A stretch of 64,000 bases of DNA. Origin: Streptomyces tendae. GTDB taxonomy: Bacteria > Actinomycetota > Actinomycetes > Streptomycetales > Streptomycetaceae. The DNA lies in contig NZ_BMUY01000008.1 in NCBI RefSeq assembly GCF_014650435.1, forward strand, positions 8,285 through 72,284, given 5' to 3'. The notes under the pieces are model-generated. The model saw only the letters and a program-made list of their open reading frames with translations, did not search any database and was not told where the DNA came from. The position numbers and the translations under genes are program-made. Positions 15,927 through 24,173 of this stretch are shown one piece after another. Within the stretch, counting starts at the first letter, position 1; each line of letters opens with the position of its first letter.

Positions 15927-17690
15927 ATGGACGGGTTGATTCCGGATGATCCCGAACGGATCGGCAGGTACCGGTTGCTCGGCAGGCTCGGTGAGGGCGG
16001 CATGGGCCGGGTGTACCTGGCGCGCTCCGACCGGGGCCGGACGGTGGCCGTCAAGACCGTCCGGGAGGAACTGGCCCGCATGCCCGACTTCCGGCGGCGC
16101 TTCGCGCAGGAGGTGAAGGCGGCGCAGCGCGTCGGCGGTGAGTGGACCGCGCCGGTGCTGGACGCCGACACCGAGGCGGCCACCCCCTGGGTCGCCACCG
16201 GGTACGTCGCCGGGCCCTCGCTCGCCGAGGTCGTCGACCGGCAGTACGGGCCGCTGCCCTCCCCGACCCTGCGGGTGCTGGCGGCGGGACTGGCGAGGGC
16301 GCTGCAGGCCATCCACGCCGCCGGCCTGGTCCACCGCGACCTCAAGCCCTCCAACGTCCTGGTGACGATCGACGGACCCCGCGTCATCGACTTCGGCATC
16401 GCCCGCGCCCTGGACGCCTCCACGCAGTCCGCCGAGGGGCTCACCAAGGCCGGCGCCGTCGTCGGGTCGCCCGGCTTCATGTCCCCCGAGCAGGTGCGCG
16501 GGGAGAAGGTGTCGTACGCGAGTGACGTCTTCTGCCTCGGCGCGGTGCTGGCCTACGCGGCGACCGGCCGGATGCCCTTCGGTACCGACGAGGGCGGGCT
16601 GCACTCGCTGCTCTTCCGCATCGCGACCGAGGAGGCGGACCTGACCGGGGTTCCCGAGCCCTGGCAGGGTGTCGTCTCGGCCTGCCTGGCGAAGGAGCCC
16701 GAGAAGCGCCCCGCCCCCGAGGAACTGCTGACGTCGATCGAGGACATGGCGGGCGCGGACGACACCCCGGGCGGCGCGTGGCTGCCCGGCGAGGTGCTGG
16801 CGGAGCTGGGCCGGCACGCCGTACAGCTGCTGGACAGCGAGGACCCGGAGGACCGGGTGCCGGTCGGGGCGGCTCCCGCCGCGGGCTTCGGACCGCCGCC
16901 CGCCGCGTACGGTCCGGCGACGCCCCCGTGGCAGGGCCGCTCGCCGCTCGAAGCGGGACCCGCAGCCGCCCGGCCCTCGCCGTACGCCACCCCGCCCCCC
17001 GCGGCGGTACCCGTCACCCCGTCGCCGTACGCCCCGCCGCCCGCACGCCGGGCGAAGGGGCTGGCCACGGCGCTGAACGTGCTGCTCATCCTGTTCGTCG
17101 TGCCGGTGCTGTTCAATTTCACCGTCCTCGCGACCGTCTACGGCGAGCTGGGCGGGCGGCCCGGTTCGTCGTCCCCCAGGGGCATCGACGACTTCCGGGC
17201 GCTGCAGGTGACGGGTTTCGTGGCCGAGGGCCTGAGCCTGCTGGTGCTGCTCGCCGCGGCGACCGTGTGGGCCTGCTGGTTCCACCGGATGCGGCAGAAC
17301 GCCGAGTCGTTCGCGCCGGGACGCGTCCGCTACCGGCCGGGCCTGGCGGCGGGCTCCTGGTTCATCCCCGTCGTCAACCTCTTCCTGCCCAAGCAGATCG
17401 CCAACGACATCTGGACGGCGACGACCGGACGCCCGGCGGGTGCCGGACGGTGGCTGATGCACACCTGGTGGTGGCTCTGGGTGGCCCACCTCGCGACGGA
17501 ACTGAGCGCCTACCAGAGCTGGGACGAGAGGAAGACCGCCGCGGGCGCCAGGGAGACCGTCCTCAACGCCCTGAGCGGCGACGTCGTCGCCGTCGTGAGC
17601 ACCGTGTTCGCCGTGCTCTTCGTCTCCCGGCTCACCAGGCTCCGGGAGGACCGGGCCGCGGGGAGCGGCGGTGTGGCCGGGGCCCGCTGA
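15927..17690 (+). CDS. Ser/Thr protein kinase with C-terminal membrane DUF4328 domain
   Basis: This protein has 587 residues. The N-terminal Hanks-type kinase has a GEGGMGRVY glycine loop, VAVK (K43), GLVHRDLKPSN catalytic loop (Asp about 137), DFGIA (about 155) and GSPGFMSPEQ activation segment. A Pro/Ala-rich linker with SPYA-type repeats follows. The last roughly 230 residues have several membrane helices and the motifs AGSWFIPVVNLFLPKQIAND and WWWLWV, typical of DUF4328. It is thus a membrane-tethered kinase with its catalytic domain in the cytoplasm. A GGGGGAGAGGG ribosome site precedes the ATG at 15927. It diverges from the unknown/histone-fold pair, with a 180-bp gap. Confidence 0.9.
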   Translation: MDGLIPDDPERIGRYRLLGRLGEGGMGRVYLARSDRGRTVAVKTVREELARMPDFRRRFAQEVKAAQRVGGEWTAPVLDADTEAATPWVATGYVAGPSLAEVVDRQYGPLPSPTLRVLAAGLARALQAIHAAGLVHRDLKPSNVLVTIDGPRVIDFGIARALDASTQSAEGLTKAGAVVGSPGFMSPEQVRGEKVSYASDVFCLGAVLAYAATGRMPFGTDEGGLHSLLFRIATEEADLTGVPEPWQGVVSACLAKEPEKRPAPEELLTSIEDMAGADDTPGGAWLPGEVLAELGRHAVQLLDSEDPEDRVPVGAAPAAGFGPPPAAYGPATPPWQGRSPLEAGPAAARPSPYATPPPAAVPVTPSPYAPPPARRAKGLATALNVLLILFVVPVLFNFTVLATVYGELGGRPGSSSPRGIDDFRALQVTGFVAEGLSLLVLLAAATVWACWFHRMRQNAESFAPGRVRYRPGLAAGSWFIPVVNLFLPKQIANDIWTATTGRPAGAGRWLMHTWWWLWVAHLATELSAYQSWDERKTAAGARETVLNALSGDVVAVVSTVFAVLFVSRLTRLREDRAAGSGGVAGAR

Positions 17691-17692
17691 GG

Positions 17693-18316
17693 TCAGTGGG
17701 GTGAGGTGGCGCGGCGGACCGTGTCACGGAGCAGGGCGCGACGGCGTTCGTGCACGTCGTCGGGCTCGTCGGCGGTCGCCGCGTAGACGTTGCTGACCGG
17801 CGACCAGGCCATGGACATGGCGATGACGAGGGCCAGCACGTCGAACGGCTCGCCCGGCCGCACCCGGCCCGCCGCCTGCGCCTCGGCGATCGCCCGCAGC
17901 TTGGCGTCGTCGCGGCGGTCGGCGTCGTCGACCAGGTGCCCCGCCGGACGGCGCTCCAGCCGCGCCCAGGTGGCCAGTCGGATGAGGTCGGGGCGGCGCA
18001 GGTACTCGTCGTAGAGGCGTACGGCCCAGTCCGCGAGGTCGTCGGCGTCGATCGGCACGACGTTCACGATGCGGTCCAGCGAGCCGAAGAAGATCGCGTC
18101 GAACAGCCCGTCCTTGCTGCCGAAGTACGCGTAGAGCTGCGCCTTGTTGGTGCGGGCGGCGGCCACGATCCGCTCGACGCGCGCACCGGCGATCCCGTGT
18201 TCGGCGAACTCCCGGGTCGCGACGTCCAGGATGCGCCGGTGCGTGGCGGCCCCGCGCGAGGTCAGGGGCTGGTCGGGGGTGCGGCCGGGGGCGCCGTCGG
18301 GGGTGCGGTCGGGCAT
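17693..18316 (-). CDS. TetR-family regulator of the adjacent dehydrogenase
   Basis: This protein of about 207 residues has the N-terminal TetR HTH (RRILDVATREFAEHGIAGAR, then TNKAQLYAYFGSKDGLFDAI). Its C-terminal ligand domain is of the TetR_C type and contains RLATWARLERR. ATG 18316 or GTG 18334 could be the start; neither has a good ribosome site, so it may be nearly leaderless. It diverges from the alcohol dehydrogenase gene. The 115-bp gap carries two operator-like dyads, so it most likely represses itself and that gene. It converges with the kinase gene, two bases apart. Confidence 0.85.
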   Translation of the reverse strand: MPDRTPDGAPGRTPDQPLTSRGAATHRRILDVATREFAEHGIAGARVERIVAAARTNKAQLYAYFGSKDGLFDAIFFGSLDRIVNVVPIDADDLADWAVRLYDEYLRRPDLIRLATWARLERRPAGHLVDDADRRDDAKLRAIAEAQAAGRVRPGEPFDVLALVIAMSMAWSPVSNVYAATADEPDDVHERRRALLRDTVRRATSPH

Positions 18317-18341
18317 CTCCGCAGGATATCCCACGGCTAAA

Positions 18342-18414
18342 CAGAACAGTTGGTTTGCCTGATGCCGTGAGGACGCCTAGGCTCATCCACTAAATAGACC
18401 GAACAGTCTGTCTA
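18342..18414. promoter_or_regulatory. TetR operator-like dyads between regulator and dehydrogenase
   Basis: Two sites share GAACAGT. One reads AAAC-N10-GTTT (about 18342-18359). The stronger is TAGAC-N10-GTCTA (18395-18414), just before the dehydrogenase ribosome site. Placement in the divergent gap is typical for TetR control. Confidence 0.6.
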
Positions 18415-18431
18415 AGAGGTCGGAGAGAGCC

Positions 18432-19535
18432 ATGAGGACCACCGTGGGCTGGCAGGCGACCGGGACGGCGCTGCGCCGGGCATCCCTGAACCGGCGCGAC
18501 CTGCGCCCCGACGACCTCGCCGTCCGGGTCGACTACTGCGGCGTCTGCCACACGGACCTGCACGCCGTCCGGGCCGGGGCCGACGACGGGAGCGGCCCGC
18601 GGCCCCTCGTCCCGGGACACGAGTTCACCGGCGTGGTGACCGAGACCGGCACCGCCGTCACCCGCTTCAGGGCCGGAGACCCGGTCGCGGTCGGCAACAT
18701 CGTCGACTCCTGCGGCGCCTGCGCCATGTGCCGGACCGGCCAGGAGAACTTCTGCCACGCCTTCCCCACCCTGACCTACGGCGGCACCGACCGCGTCGAC
18801 GGATCGACCACCCTCGGCGGCTGGAGCCGCGAGTACGTGCTCGGCGAACGGTTCGCGTACGCCCTCCCCGGCGGCCTGGACCCGGCGGCCGCGGCACCGC
18901 TCCTGTGCGCGGGGATCACCGTCTGGGAGCCCCTGCGCGCCCTCGGCGCCGGACCCGGCACCCGCGTCGCCGTGGCCGGTCTCGGCGGACTCGGCCACCT
19001 CGCCGTGAAGTTCGCCGTCGCGCTCGGCGCCGACACCTCGGTGATCAGCCGCTCCCCGGACAAGGCCGAGGATGCCCGCCGCCTGGGCGCCCGCGGGTTC
19101 GTCGTCTCCACGGACCCCGAGCAACTGGCCGCCGCCCGCGACCGGTTCGACATCGTCGTCGACACCGTCTCCGTCCCGCACGACCTCGGCCCCTACCTCC
19201 GCCTGGTCGCCGTGGACGGCACGCTCAGCCAGCTCGGGTACCTCGGACCGGTCACCCTGGAGACCCTCGACCTGCTCATCGGCCGCAAGAAGCTCAGTTC
19301 GGCCGGCAGCGGCGGCCGGAAGGGCACCGCCGAGATGCTGGCCTTCTGCGCCGCGCACGGCATCACCGCCGACATCGAACTCCTCCCCTCCGCCCGCGTG
19401 GACGAGGCCCTCGACCGCCTGGACCGGGGCGACGTCCGCCACCGCTTCGTCCTCGACCTCTCCGACCTCGACCCCTGCGACTCCAACCCCTGCGACCCGG
19501 ATCGGCCCGGGCCGCAGGACCCGACGGCCGGATAG
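18432..19535 (+). CDS. zinc-dependent alcohol dehydrogenase (cinnamyl-alcohol dehydrogenase type)
   Basis: This 367-residue medium-chain dehydrogenase has the catalytic zinc site YCGVCHTDLH and PGHEFTGVV. A structural zinc cluster is visible as DSCGACAMCRTGQENFC. The cofactor turn is VAGLGGLGHLAVKFA and the motif IGRKKLSSAGSGG comes after it, typical of the YahK/CAD group, which reduces aldehydes with NADPH. The C-terminal 20 residues are a repetitive DPCDSNPCDPD tail, unusual for the family. It is probably induced by relief of TetR repression when the unknown ligand is present. A GGAGAG site precedes ATG 18432. Confidence 0.88.
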   Translation: MRTTVGWQATGTALRRASLNRRDLRPDDLAVRVDYCGVCHTDLHAVRAGADDGSGPRPLVPGHEFTGVVTETGTAVTRFRAGDPVAVGNIVDSCGACAMCRTGQENFCHAFPTLTYGGTDRVDGSTTLGGWSREYVLGERFAYALPGGLDPAAAAPLLCAGITVWEPLRALGAGPGTRVAVAGLGGLGHLAVKFAVALGADTSVISRSPDKAEDARRLGARGFVVSTDPEQLAAARDRFDIVVDTVSVPHDLGPYLRLVAVDGTLSQLGYLGPVTLETLDLLIGRKKLSSAGSGGRKGTAEMLAFCAAHGITADIELLPSARVDEALDRLDRGDVRHRFVLDLSDLDPCDSNPCDPDRPGPQDPTAG

Positions 19536-19544
19536 GTTGCCGGG

Positions 19545-20516
19545 GTGATCCTCACCCCGCTCGCTCTCACCCCCGACCACGACATCCCGGGCCCCGTTCT
19601 CACCGAACTGACCGCCCTCTACGCCTCCCACCGCGCCTTCCACGCGCTCAGCGGCGACTTCCCCGACCCGGACGACATCCGGCCGGAGCAGGTGGCGGCC
19701 GCGCTCGCCGACGAACTGGCGCGGCCCGGCGCCGAGGTGCTGCTGGCCAGGGACGCGGGCCGGCTGGTCGGGATCGCCGTGACGCTCGCCCGGCATCCCG
19801 ACCCGGCCGACCCCGACCCGTGGATCGGGCTGCTGATGGTGGACGCGGGGCTGACCAGGCAGGGGCACGGCAGCCGGCTCGCGGCCCTGGTCGAGGACCA
19901 CTTCCGGGCCACGGGCCGCACCGCCGTACGACTCGCCGTGCTCGACGACAACACCGCCGCCCTCGCCTTCTGGACCGCCCTCGGCTACCGGGTCCTGGAC
20001 CAGCGCCGCGACCTCGGGGCCGACCGCCCCTGCACGGTGCTGCGCAAGGAACTGCCCAGCGACAGGCCGCGCACCCCGCGCCGCGCCGCCCGCGTCGCCG
20101 TGCTCGACCCCCAGGGCGCGGTCTTCCTCCTGCGCTACGACAACGTCGAGGTGGGCGTGCACTGGGCGATGCCCGGTGGCGGCCTGGAGGCGGACGAGAA
20201 CCCCCGCGAGGGCGCCCTGCGCGAGGTGCGCGAGGAGACGGGCTGGACCGATCTGGAACCGGGCCCCCTGCTCTGCACCTGGGAACACGACTTCACCCAC
20301 CTGGGCGTCGGCCCGGTCCGCCAGTACGAGCACGTCTACGTCGCGCACGGCCCCCGCCGCGAGCCCACCGGCCCGGACCTCGCCGCCGCGCACGCCGCAG
20401 ACGGCATCCTCACCTGGCGCTGGTGGAGCCGGGCCGAACTGGCCGCGGCGCCCGAGCCGCTCTGGCCGCCGGACCTGGCCCTGCTGCTCGAAACCTTCGG
20501 CCGCTACGAGGAGTGA
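19545..20516 (+). CDS. fused GNAT acetyltransferase-Nudix hydrolase
   Basis: This protein has 323 residues. Residues 1 to about 165 form a GNAT domain (VDAGLTRQGHGSRLAALVED as the acetyl-CoA loop, then DDNTAALAFWTALGYR). Residues about 185-323 form a Nudix domain with a complete Nudix box: GGGLEADENPREGALREVRE followed by ETGW. It should transfer an acyl group and hydrolyse a nucleoside-diphosphate-linked compound; substrates are unknown. The GTG start at 19545 lies nine bases after the dehydrogenase stop, so it is probably co-transcribed with it. Fusion of these two families in one chain is uncommon. Confidence 0.85.
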   Translation: MILTPLALTPDHDIPGPVLTELTALYASHRAFHALSGDFPDPDDIRPEQVAAALADELARPGAEVLLARDAGRLVGIAVTLARHPDPADPDPWIGLLMVDAGLTRQGHGSRLAALVEDHFRATGRTAVRLAVLDDNTAALAFWTALGYRVLDQRRDLGADRPCTVLRKELPSDRPRTPRRAARVAVLDPQGAVFLLRYDNVEVGVHWAMPGGGLEADENPREGALREVREETGWTDLEPGPLLCTWEHDFTHLGVGPVRQYEHVYVAHGPRREPTGPDLAAAHAADGILTWRWWSRAELAAAPEPLWPPDLALLLETFGRYEE

Positions 20517-20537
20517 GGGGGCGGGGGAGGGGGCGGC

Positions 20538-21959
20538 TCACGGGGAGTCGGGCCGGCCGTCCCCGCGCAGCCAGTCCGCCCAGATCTCCGAGAAGTCCTC
20601 GTCCGGCGCCGACTTCTCCACGTACGCCGTGAAGTCCTCGGTGTCCGCGTTGCCGTGGCGGTGGGCCGCGGCCCAGCCGTGCAGCAGGTCCCAGAAGGCG
20701 TCGTCGCCGACCGTCCGGCGGATCTTGTGCAGGACCATCGCGCCCCGCTGGTAGACCGGGCTGTCGGAGATGTGCGCCGCGTCGGGCGGGTCCGCGGGCG
20801 GGAACGCCCAGATCGAGTCGTTCGCGTCCTGGTCGTCGTAGTACGTCCCGTCGTAGAGCGCCTCGAAGGTCTCCTGGGCGGAGTCGCCGCCGTGGTCCTC
20901 CTCCCACAGCCACTCGGCGTAGGTGGCGAAGCCCTCGTTGAGCCACATGTCCCGCCAGGTCTTCGGGCTGACGGAGTTCCCGTACCACTGGTGGGCGAGT
21001 TCGTGGACGAGCAGGACGATGTCCGGGGCGCCGGGGAAGTAGGGCCGGTTCTGGGTCTCCAGGGCGTATCCGGCGTCCTCGTCGCGGTCGACGATCGCGC
21101 CGGTGGAGGAGAAGGGGTAGGGGCCGAAGTTCTCCTGCGCCCAGTCCATGACCTCGGGGATCCGCTTCAGGACCTTCCGGCTCGCGTCGGCCTGCGTCGG
21201 GTCGACGGCCGTGTACACCGGCAGGCCGTCGTCCGTGGTGGAGCGGTCGGTCTCCCACTCGCCGACGGCGACCGTGACGACATGGCTCGCCATCGGCTCG
21301 GCGGTGTGCCAGGTGAACGTCGTCCGTCCGTCCCGGGTCCGCTCGTCGCGCAACTCGCCGTTGGAGACCACGCCGAGGCCCTCCGGCACGGTCATCGCGA
21401 GGTCGTACGTCGCCTTGTCGGAGGGGTGGTGGCTGCCGGGGAACCAGGCCATCGAGCCGGTCGGCTCACCCAGCCCGACCGCGCCGTCGGCGGTGGGCAT
21501 CCAGCCCTCCTCGGAGTCGTCGGGGTCGGTGATCGTCTCCGGCTCGCCGGAGTACCGGACGCTCACGCGGAACGTCTCCCCGTCCTTCAGCTCCTCGGCC
21601 GGGCGGACGGTCAGTTCCTGTCCGGCCCGGTTGAAGCGGGCTGCCCGGCCCTCGACCGTGACCTCCTCGACGTCCAGGCCCTTCAGGTCGAGGTCGAAGG
21701 CGGACAGGTCCCGCGTCGCCCGGGCGGTGATCGTCGCGCTGCCGGTGAGGTGCCCGGCGTCGGCGTCGGTATCGGGGTCGTAGTCCAGGGTCAGGTCGTA
21801 GTGGCCGATGTCGTAGCCGCCGTTGCCCGCCTTGGGGAAGTACGGGTCGCGCACGCCCGAGCCGCCGGGGGTGCCGTCGACCGCGCCACCGCCACTGCAC
21901 GCCGCGAGGGCGAGGACGGTGGCGGCGGCTACGAGCAGACGGGGGGTGGGGGTGCGCAC
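20538..21959 (-). CDS. secreted lipoprotein M1-family metallopeptidase
   Basis: This 473-residue protein starts with a lipoprotein signal (MRTPTPRLLVAAATVLALAAC, Cys about 21). The zinc site of M1 aminopeptidases is VHELAHQWYGN (about 317-326) with the downstream glutamate in NEGFATYAEW. It is shorter than full-length aminopeptidase N and lacks the C-terminal ERAP-like domain, as in many actinobacterial M1 lipoproteins. It should act on the outer face of the membrane, trimming peptides. The start is GTG 21959 with AGGA upstream. It converges with the GNAT-Nudix gene. A parS-like site lies just upstream of its start. Confidence 0.88.
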   Translation of the reverse strand: MRTPTPRLLVAAATVLALAACSGGGAVDGTPGGSGVRDPYFPKAGNGGYDIGHYDLTLDYDPDTDADAGHLTGSATITARATRDLSAFDLDLKGLDVEEVTVEGRAARFNRAGQELTVRPAEELKDGETFRVSVRYSGEPETITDPDDSEEGWMPTADGAVGLGEPTGSMAWFPGSHHPSDKATYDLAMTVPEGLGVVSNGELRDERTRDGRTTFTWHTAEPMASHVVTVAVGEWETDRSTTDDGLPVYTAVDPTQADASRKVLKRIPEVMDWAQENFGPYPFSSTGAIVDRDEDAGYALETQNRPYFPGAPDIVLLVHELAHQWYGNSVSPKTWRDMWLNEGFATYAEWLWEEDHGGDSAQETFEALYDGTYYDDQDANDSIWAFPPADPPDAAHISDSPVYQRGAMVLHKIRRTVGDDAFWDLLHGWAAAHRHGNADTEDFTAYVEKSAPDEDFSEIWADWLRGDGRPDSP

Positions 21960-21977
21960 GACGTGATCCTATGGGGC

Positions 21978-21991
21978 GTTTCACGTGAAAC
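21978..21991. other. parS-like ParB binding site
   Basis: The 14-bp perfect palindrome GTTTCACGTGAAAC is the core of the Streptomyces parS consensus. It is flanked by C and G rather than the most common T and A. It lies in the 94-bp gap between the peptidase start and the stop of hbpS. Only this single copy was noticed in the window. Confidence 0.85.
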
Positions 21992-22053
21992 GCCCGTTGG
22001 GGCCGCCTGTTGGACCGCCTGTTGGGACCCGCTGCCGGGTCCCTGACCCTCGC

Positions 22054-22623
22054 TCAGTTCAGCGCGGCGGCACCGGTCCGGGCGAACTTCTCGTCCAGGG
22101 TGCCGGACGGTGCGCCCGCGACGCCGATGCCGGCGATCGGCGCCTTGCCCGCGGTGACCGGGACGCCGCCGCCGAGGAACAGCGTGCCCGGGATGTCCTT
22201 CAGGTTCGGGGCGTTCTCCAGACGGCCCTCCAGCTCGCTGGTCGGGGCGTTCCAGGAGACGGCCGTGTACGCCTTCTTCTCGGCCGACTCGTAGGACTGC
22301 GGACCGGCGCCGTCCCCGCGCATGGTGAGGATCGTGTTGCCGTTGCGGTCGACGACCGCGACCGTGACCCGCTGGCCCTCCTTCTCGGCGGCCTTCAGCG
22401 CGGCCTGCGCGGCCTCGGTGGCGGCGTCGATGGTCAGGTGCGTGGAGGTGGTGGTGTCGCGCTTGCCGGCCGCGGCGGCGGGGGCGGCGGCCACCGCGGA
22501 GTCCTGGGCGGCATCGGGCGCGGAGGCGTTCGCGGCCACCGTGCCGAAGGTGCCGGCGGCGACGGCGGCGAGCACGGCACCGCCGGTGGCGAGACGGGCG
22601 CGGCGGGAGAGTGTCTTCTTCAT
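22054..22623 (-). CDS. hbpS: extracellular heme-binding protein HbpS
   Basis: This 189-residue protein has a twin-arginine-like or Sec signal (MKKTLSRRARLATGGAVLAA) followed by a GlcG/HbpS domain: LTIDAATEAAQAALKAAEKE, VTVAVVDRNGNTILTMRGDG, KKAYTAVSW, GTLFLGGGVPVT. In S. reticuli HbpS is a secreted octamer that binds heme and modulates the sensor kinase SenS in response to heme/iron redox stress. The genes downstream on the other strand are exactly a SenS-SenR pair, which strengthens the call. The start is ATG 22623. It diverges from senS across 278 bp. Confidence 0.9.
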   Translation of the reverse strand: MKKTLSRRARLATGGAVLAAVAAGTFGTVAANASAPDAAQDSAVAAAPAAAAGKRDTTTSTHLTIDAATEAAQAALKAAEKEGQRVTVAVVDRNGNTILTMRGDGAGPQSYESAEKKAYTAVSWNAPTSELEGRLENAPNLKDIPGTLFLGGGVPVTAGKAPIAGIGVAGAPSGTLDEKFARTGAAALN

Positions 22624-22702
22624 GGTGGTCTGCTCCTCGCAGTGGTGAGGGGGTCGGGCTGGTGCTCTCCACCCTCCGTGCCGCACCGGGGGTGCACGGT
22701 CG

Positions 22703-22733
22703 CCGTTCCGGCTGCTCGTGGGCGACGGAACGG
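22703..22733. promoter_or_regulatory. inverted repeat in the hbpS-senS intergenic region
   Basis: CCGTTCCG (22703-22710) and CGGAACGG (22726-22733) form a perfect 8-bp dyad with a 15-base spacer in the divergent region. It is a candidate operator, possibly for SenR; no experimental link is known to me. Confidence 0.45.
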
Positions 22734-22787
22734 GCGACGGCGGGGTCGTCCGATCGGTTGACCCACAGGGCGTCCGAAGGGGGCACC

Positions 22788-22862
22788 ATGGGAGTGTTCA
22801 CGCAGCTCAGCGGTCTCCTGCGGCACGTTGTAGAGGAGCGCCGCAGGAGAGCCGGGGCGTAA
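22788..22862 (+). CDS. possible 24-residue ORF upstream of senS
   Basis: An ATG follows GAAGGGGGCACC and encodes a short amphipathic, Arg-rich C-terminal peptide (MGVFTQLSGLLRHV ... ERRRRAGA). It sits 39 bp before senS. It could be a leader peptide or chance; no homologue is known to me. Confidence 0.25.
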   Translation: MGVFTQLSGLLRHVVEERRRRAGA

Positions 22863-22901
22863 CGCGGCAGGAGAGACGGGGCGCAAGGAGGCGGGTGACG
22901 G

Positions 22902-24173
22902 ATGCCGAAGCCGTACGACCACCCGGACACCCGGTGGCTCGGGGCCGTCATGCACGTGGCGTTCTTCCTGCTGCTCGGTGGTGCCCTGGCCCGCTTCCTG
23001 CTCCGCCACCCCGGCGAGCCCCGCACCCCGTGGATCCTCGCCCTGTCCCTCGCCCTCGCCGTGCTGCACCTGCTCGGGCCGGTCCTGAGCGGCCCCGGGC
23101 CGTCCGGTCCCGCCGTTCCGCCCGCCCGGCGGCGCCTGGCCTGGCTGGGCGTGGTCGTCGTCGTGTGGATGGTGCTGGTGGTGCTGGCGCCCAGCTTCGC
23201 CTGGTGCGCGGTGCCCCTCTTCTACACCGGCCTGCGCACCCTGCCCGCCCGGGCGGCGCTCGTCCTGGTCACCGTCCTGACCGTGTTCGTCGTCGCCGCG
23301 CAGCTGCGGCTCGCCGGGGGGTTCGACCCCAACCTGCTGCTCGCCCCGCCCGCCGTCGCCGCCATCGCCGCGGCCGTCTTCCTGCACACCGAACGGCAGG
23401 CGGCCCGGCAGCGCGCCCTGATCGACGACCTGATCCGCACCCGCCGCGAACTCGCCGCCTCCGAACGCCGCGCGGGCACCCTCGCCGAGCGCCAGCGGCT
23501 GTCCATGGAGATCCACGACAGTCTCGCCCAGGGCCTGTCCAGCCAGCGGATGCTGCTCCAGGCCGCCGAGCGGGTCTGGGAGTCCGCCCCGGGCAAGGCC
23601 CGCACCCACGTCCGGGGCGCCGCCTCCGTCGCCGAGCACAACCTGGTCGAGGCCCGCCGCTTCGTCCACGACCTGGCCCCGGCCGACCTCGCCCGCGGCG
23701 GCGGCCTTGAGGCGGCGCTGCGGGCACTGGCCGCGCGGGAGTCCGGCGACCGGCTCACCGTCCGCGTCCACGTCGACGACGGCGCCCGCGTCCCGCCGCT
23801 GCCCGACCGCGTCCAGTCGGCCCTGCTGCGCATCGCCCAGGGCGCGCTGGCCAACGTCCGGGAGCACGCGGGTGCGTCCACCGCCGCGCTCAGCCTCACC
23901 CTCCTCGACGACGAGGTCGTCCTGGACGTCACCGACGACGGGCACGGCTTCGACCCGGCGGAGCCGTCCGAGGACCCGGCCGGGATGCGCGGACACGGAC
24001 TGCCCGCCATGCACGCCCGGTTGCGCCAGCTCGGCGGCACCCTGACCGTCGAGTCCGCACCCGGCGAGGGCACCGTCCTGTCCGCCGCCGTACCGTTGTC
24101 CGCCGCCGGGCCCCTGGACCCGCCCCGAACCGACCCGCCGGCACCGGCCGACCCGCAGGAGGCCCCACGATGA
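22902..24173 (+). CDS. senS: sensor histidine kinase SenS
   Basis: This 423-residue NarX-class (HPK7) kinase has about five hydrophobic segments in residues 10-165. A short coiled region leads to the dimerisation box LSMEIHDSLAQGLSS (phospho-acceptor His about 205). The HATPase domain shows QGALANVREHAGAS and DVTDDGHGFDP. It acts in the membrane, autophosphorylates, and signals to SenR; HbpS outside the cell is its accessory sensor in S. reticuli. It overlaps senR by four bases (ATGA), so the pair is translationally coupled. It is divergent from hbpS. Confidence 0.92.
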   Translation: MPKPYDHPDTRWLGAVMHVAFFLLLGGALARFLLRHPGEPRTPWILALSLALAVLHLLGPVLSGPGPSGPAVPPARRRLAWLGVVVVVWMVLVVLAPSFAWCAVPLFYTGLRTLPARAALVLVTVLTVFVVAAQLRLAGGFDPNLLLAPPAVAAIAAAVFLHTERQAARQRALIDDLIRTRRELAASERRAGTLAERQRLSMEIHDSLAQGLSSQRMLLQAAERVWESAPGKARTHVRGAASVAEHNLVEARRFVHDLAPADLARGGGLEAALRALAARESGDRLTVRVHVDDGARVPPLPDRVQSALLRIAQGALANVREHAGASTAALSLTLLDDEVVLDVTDDGHGFDPAEPSEDPAGMRGHGLPAMHARLRQLGGTLTVESAPGEGTVLSAAVPLSAAGPLDPPRTDPPAPADPQEAPR

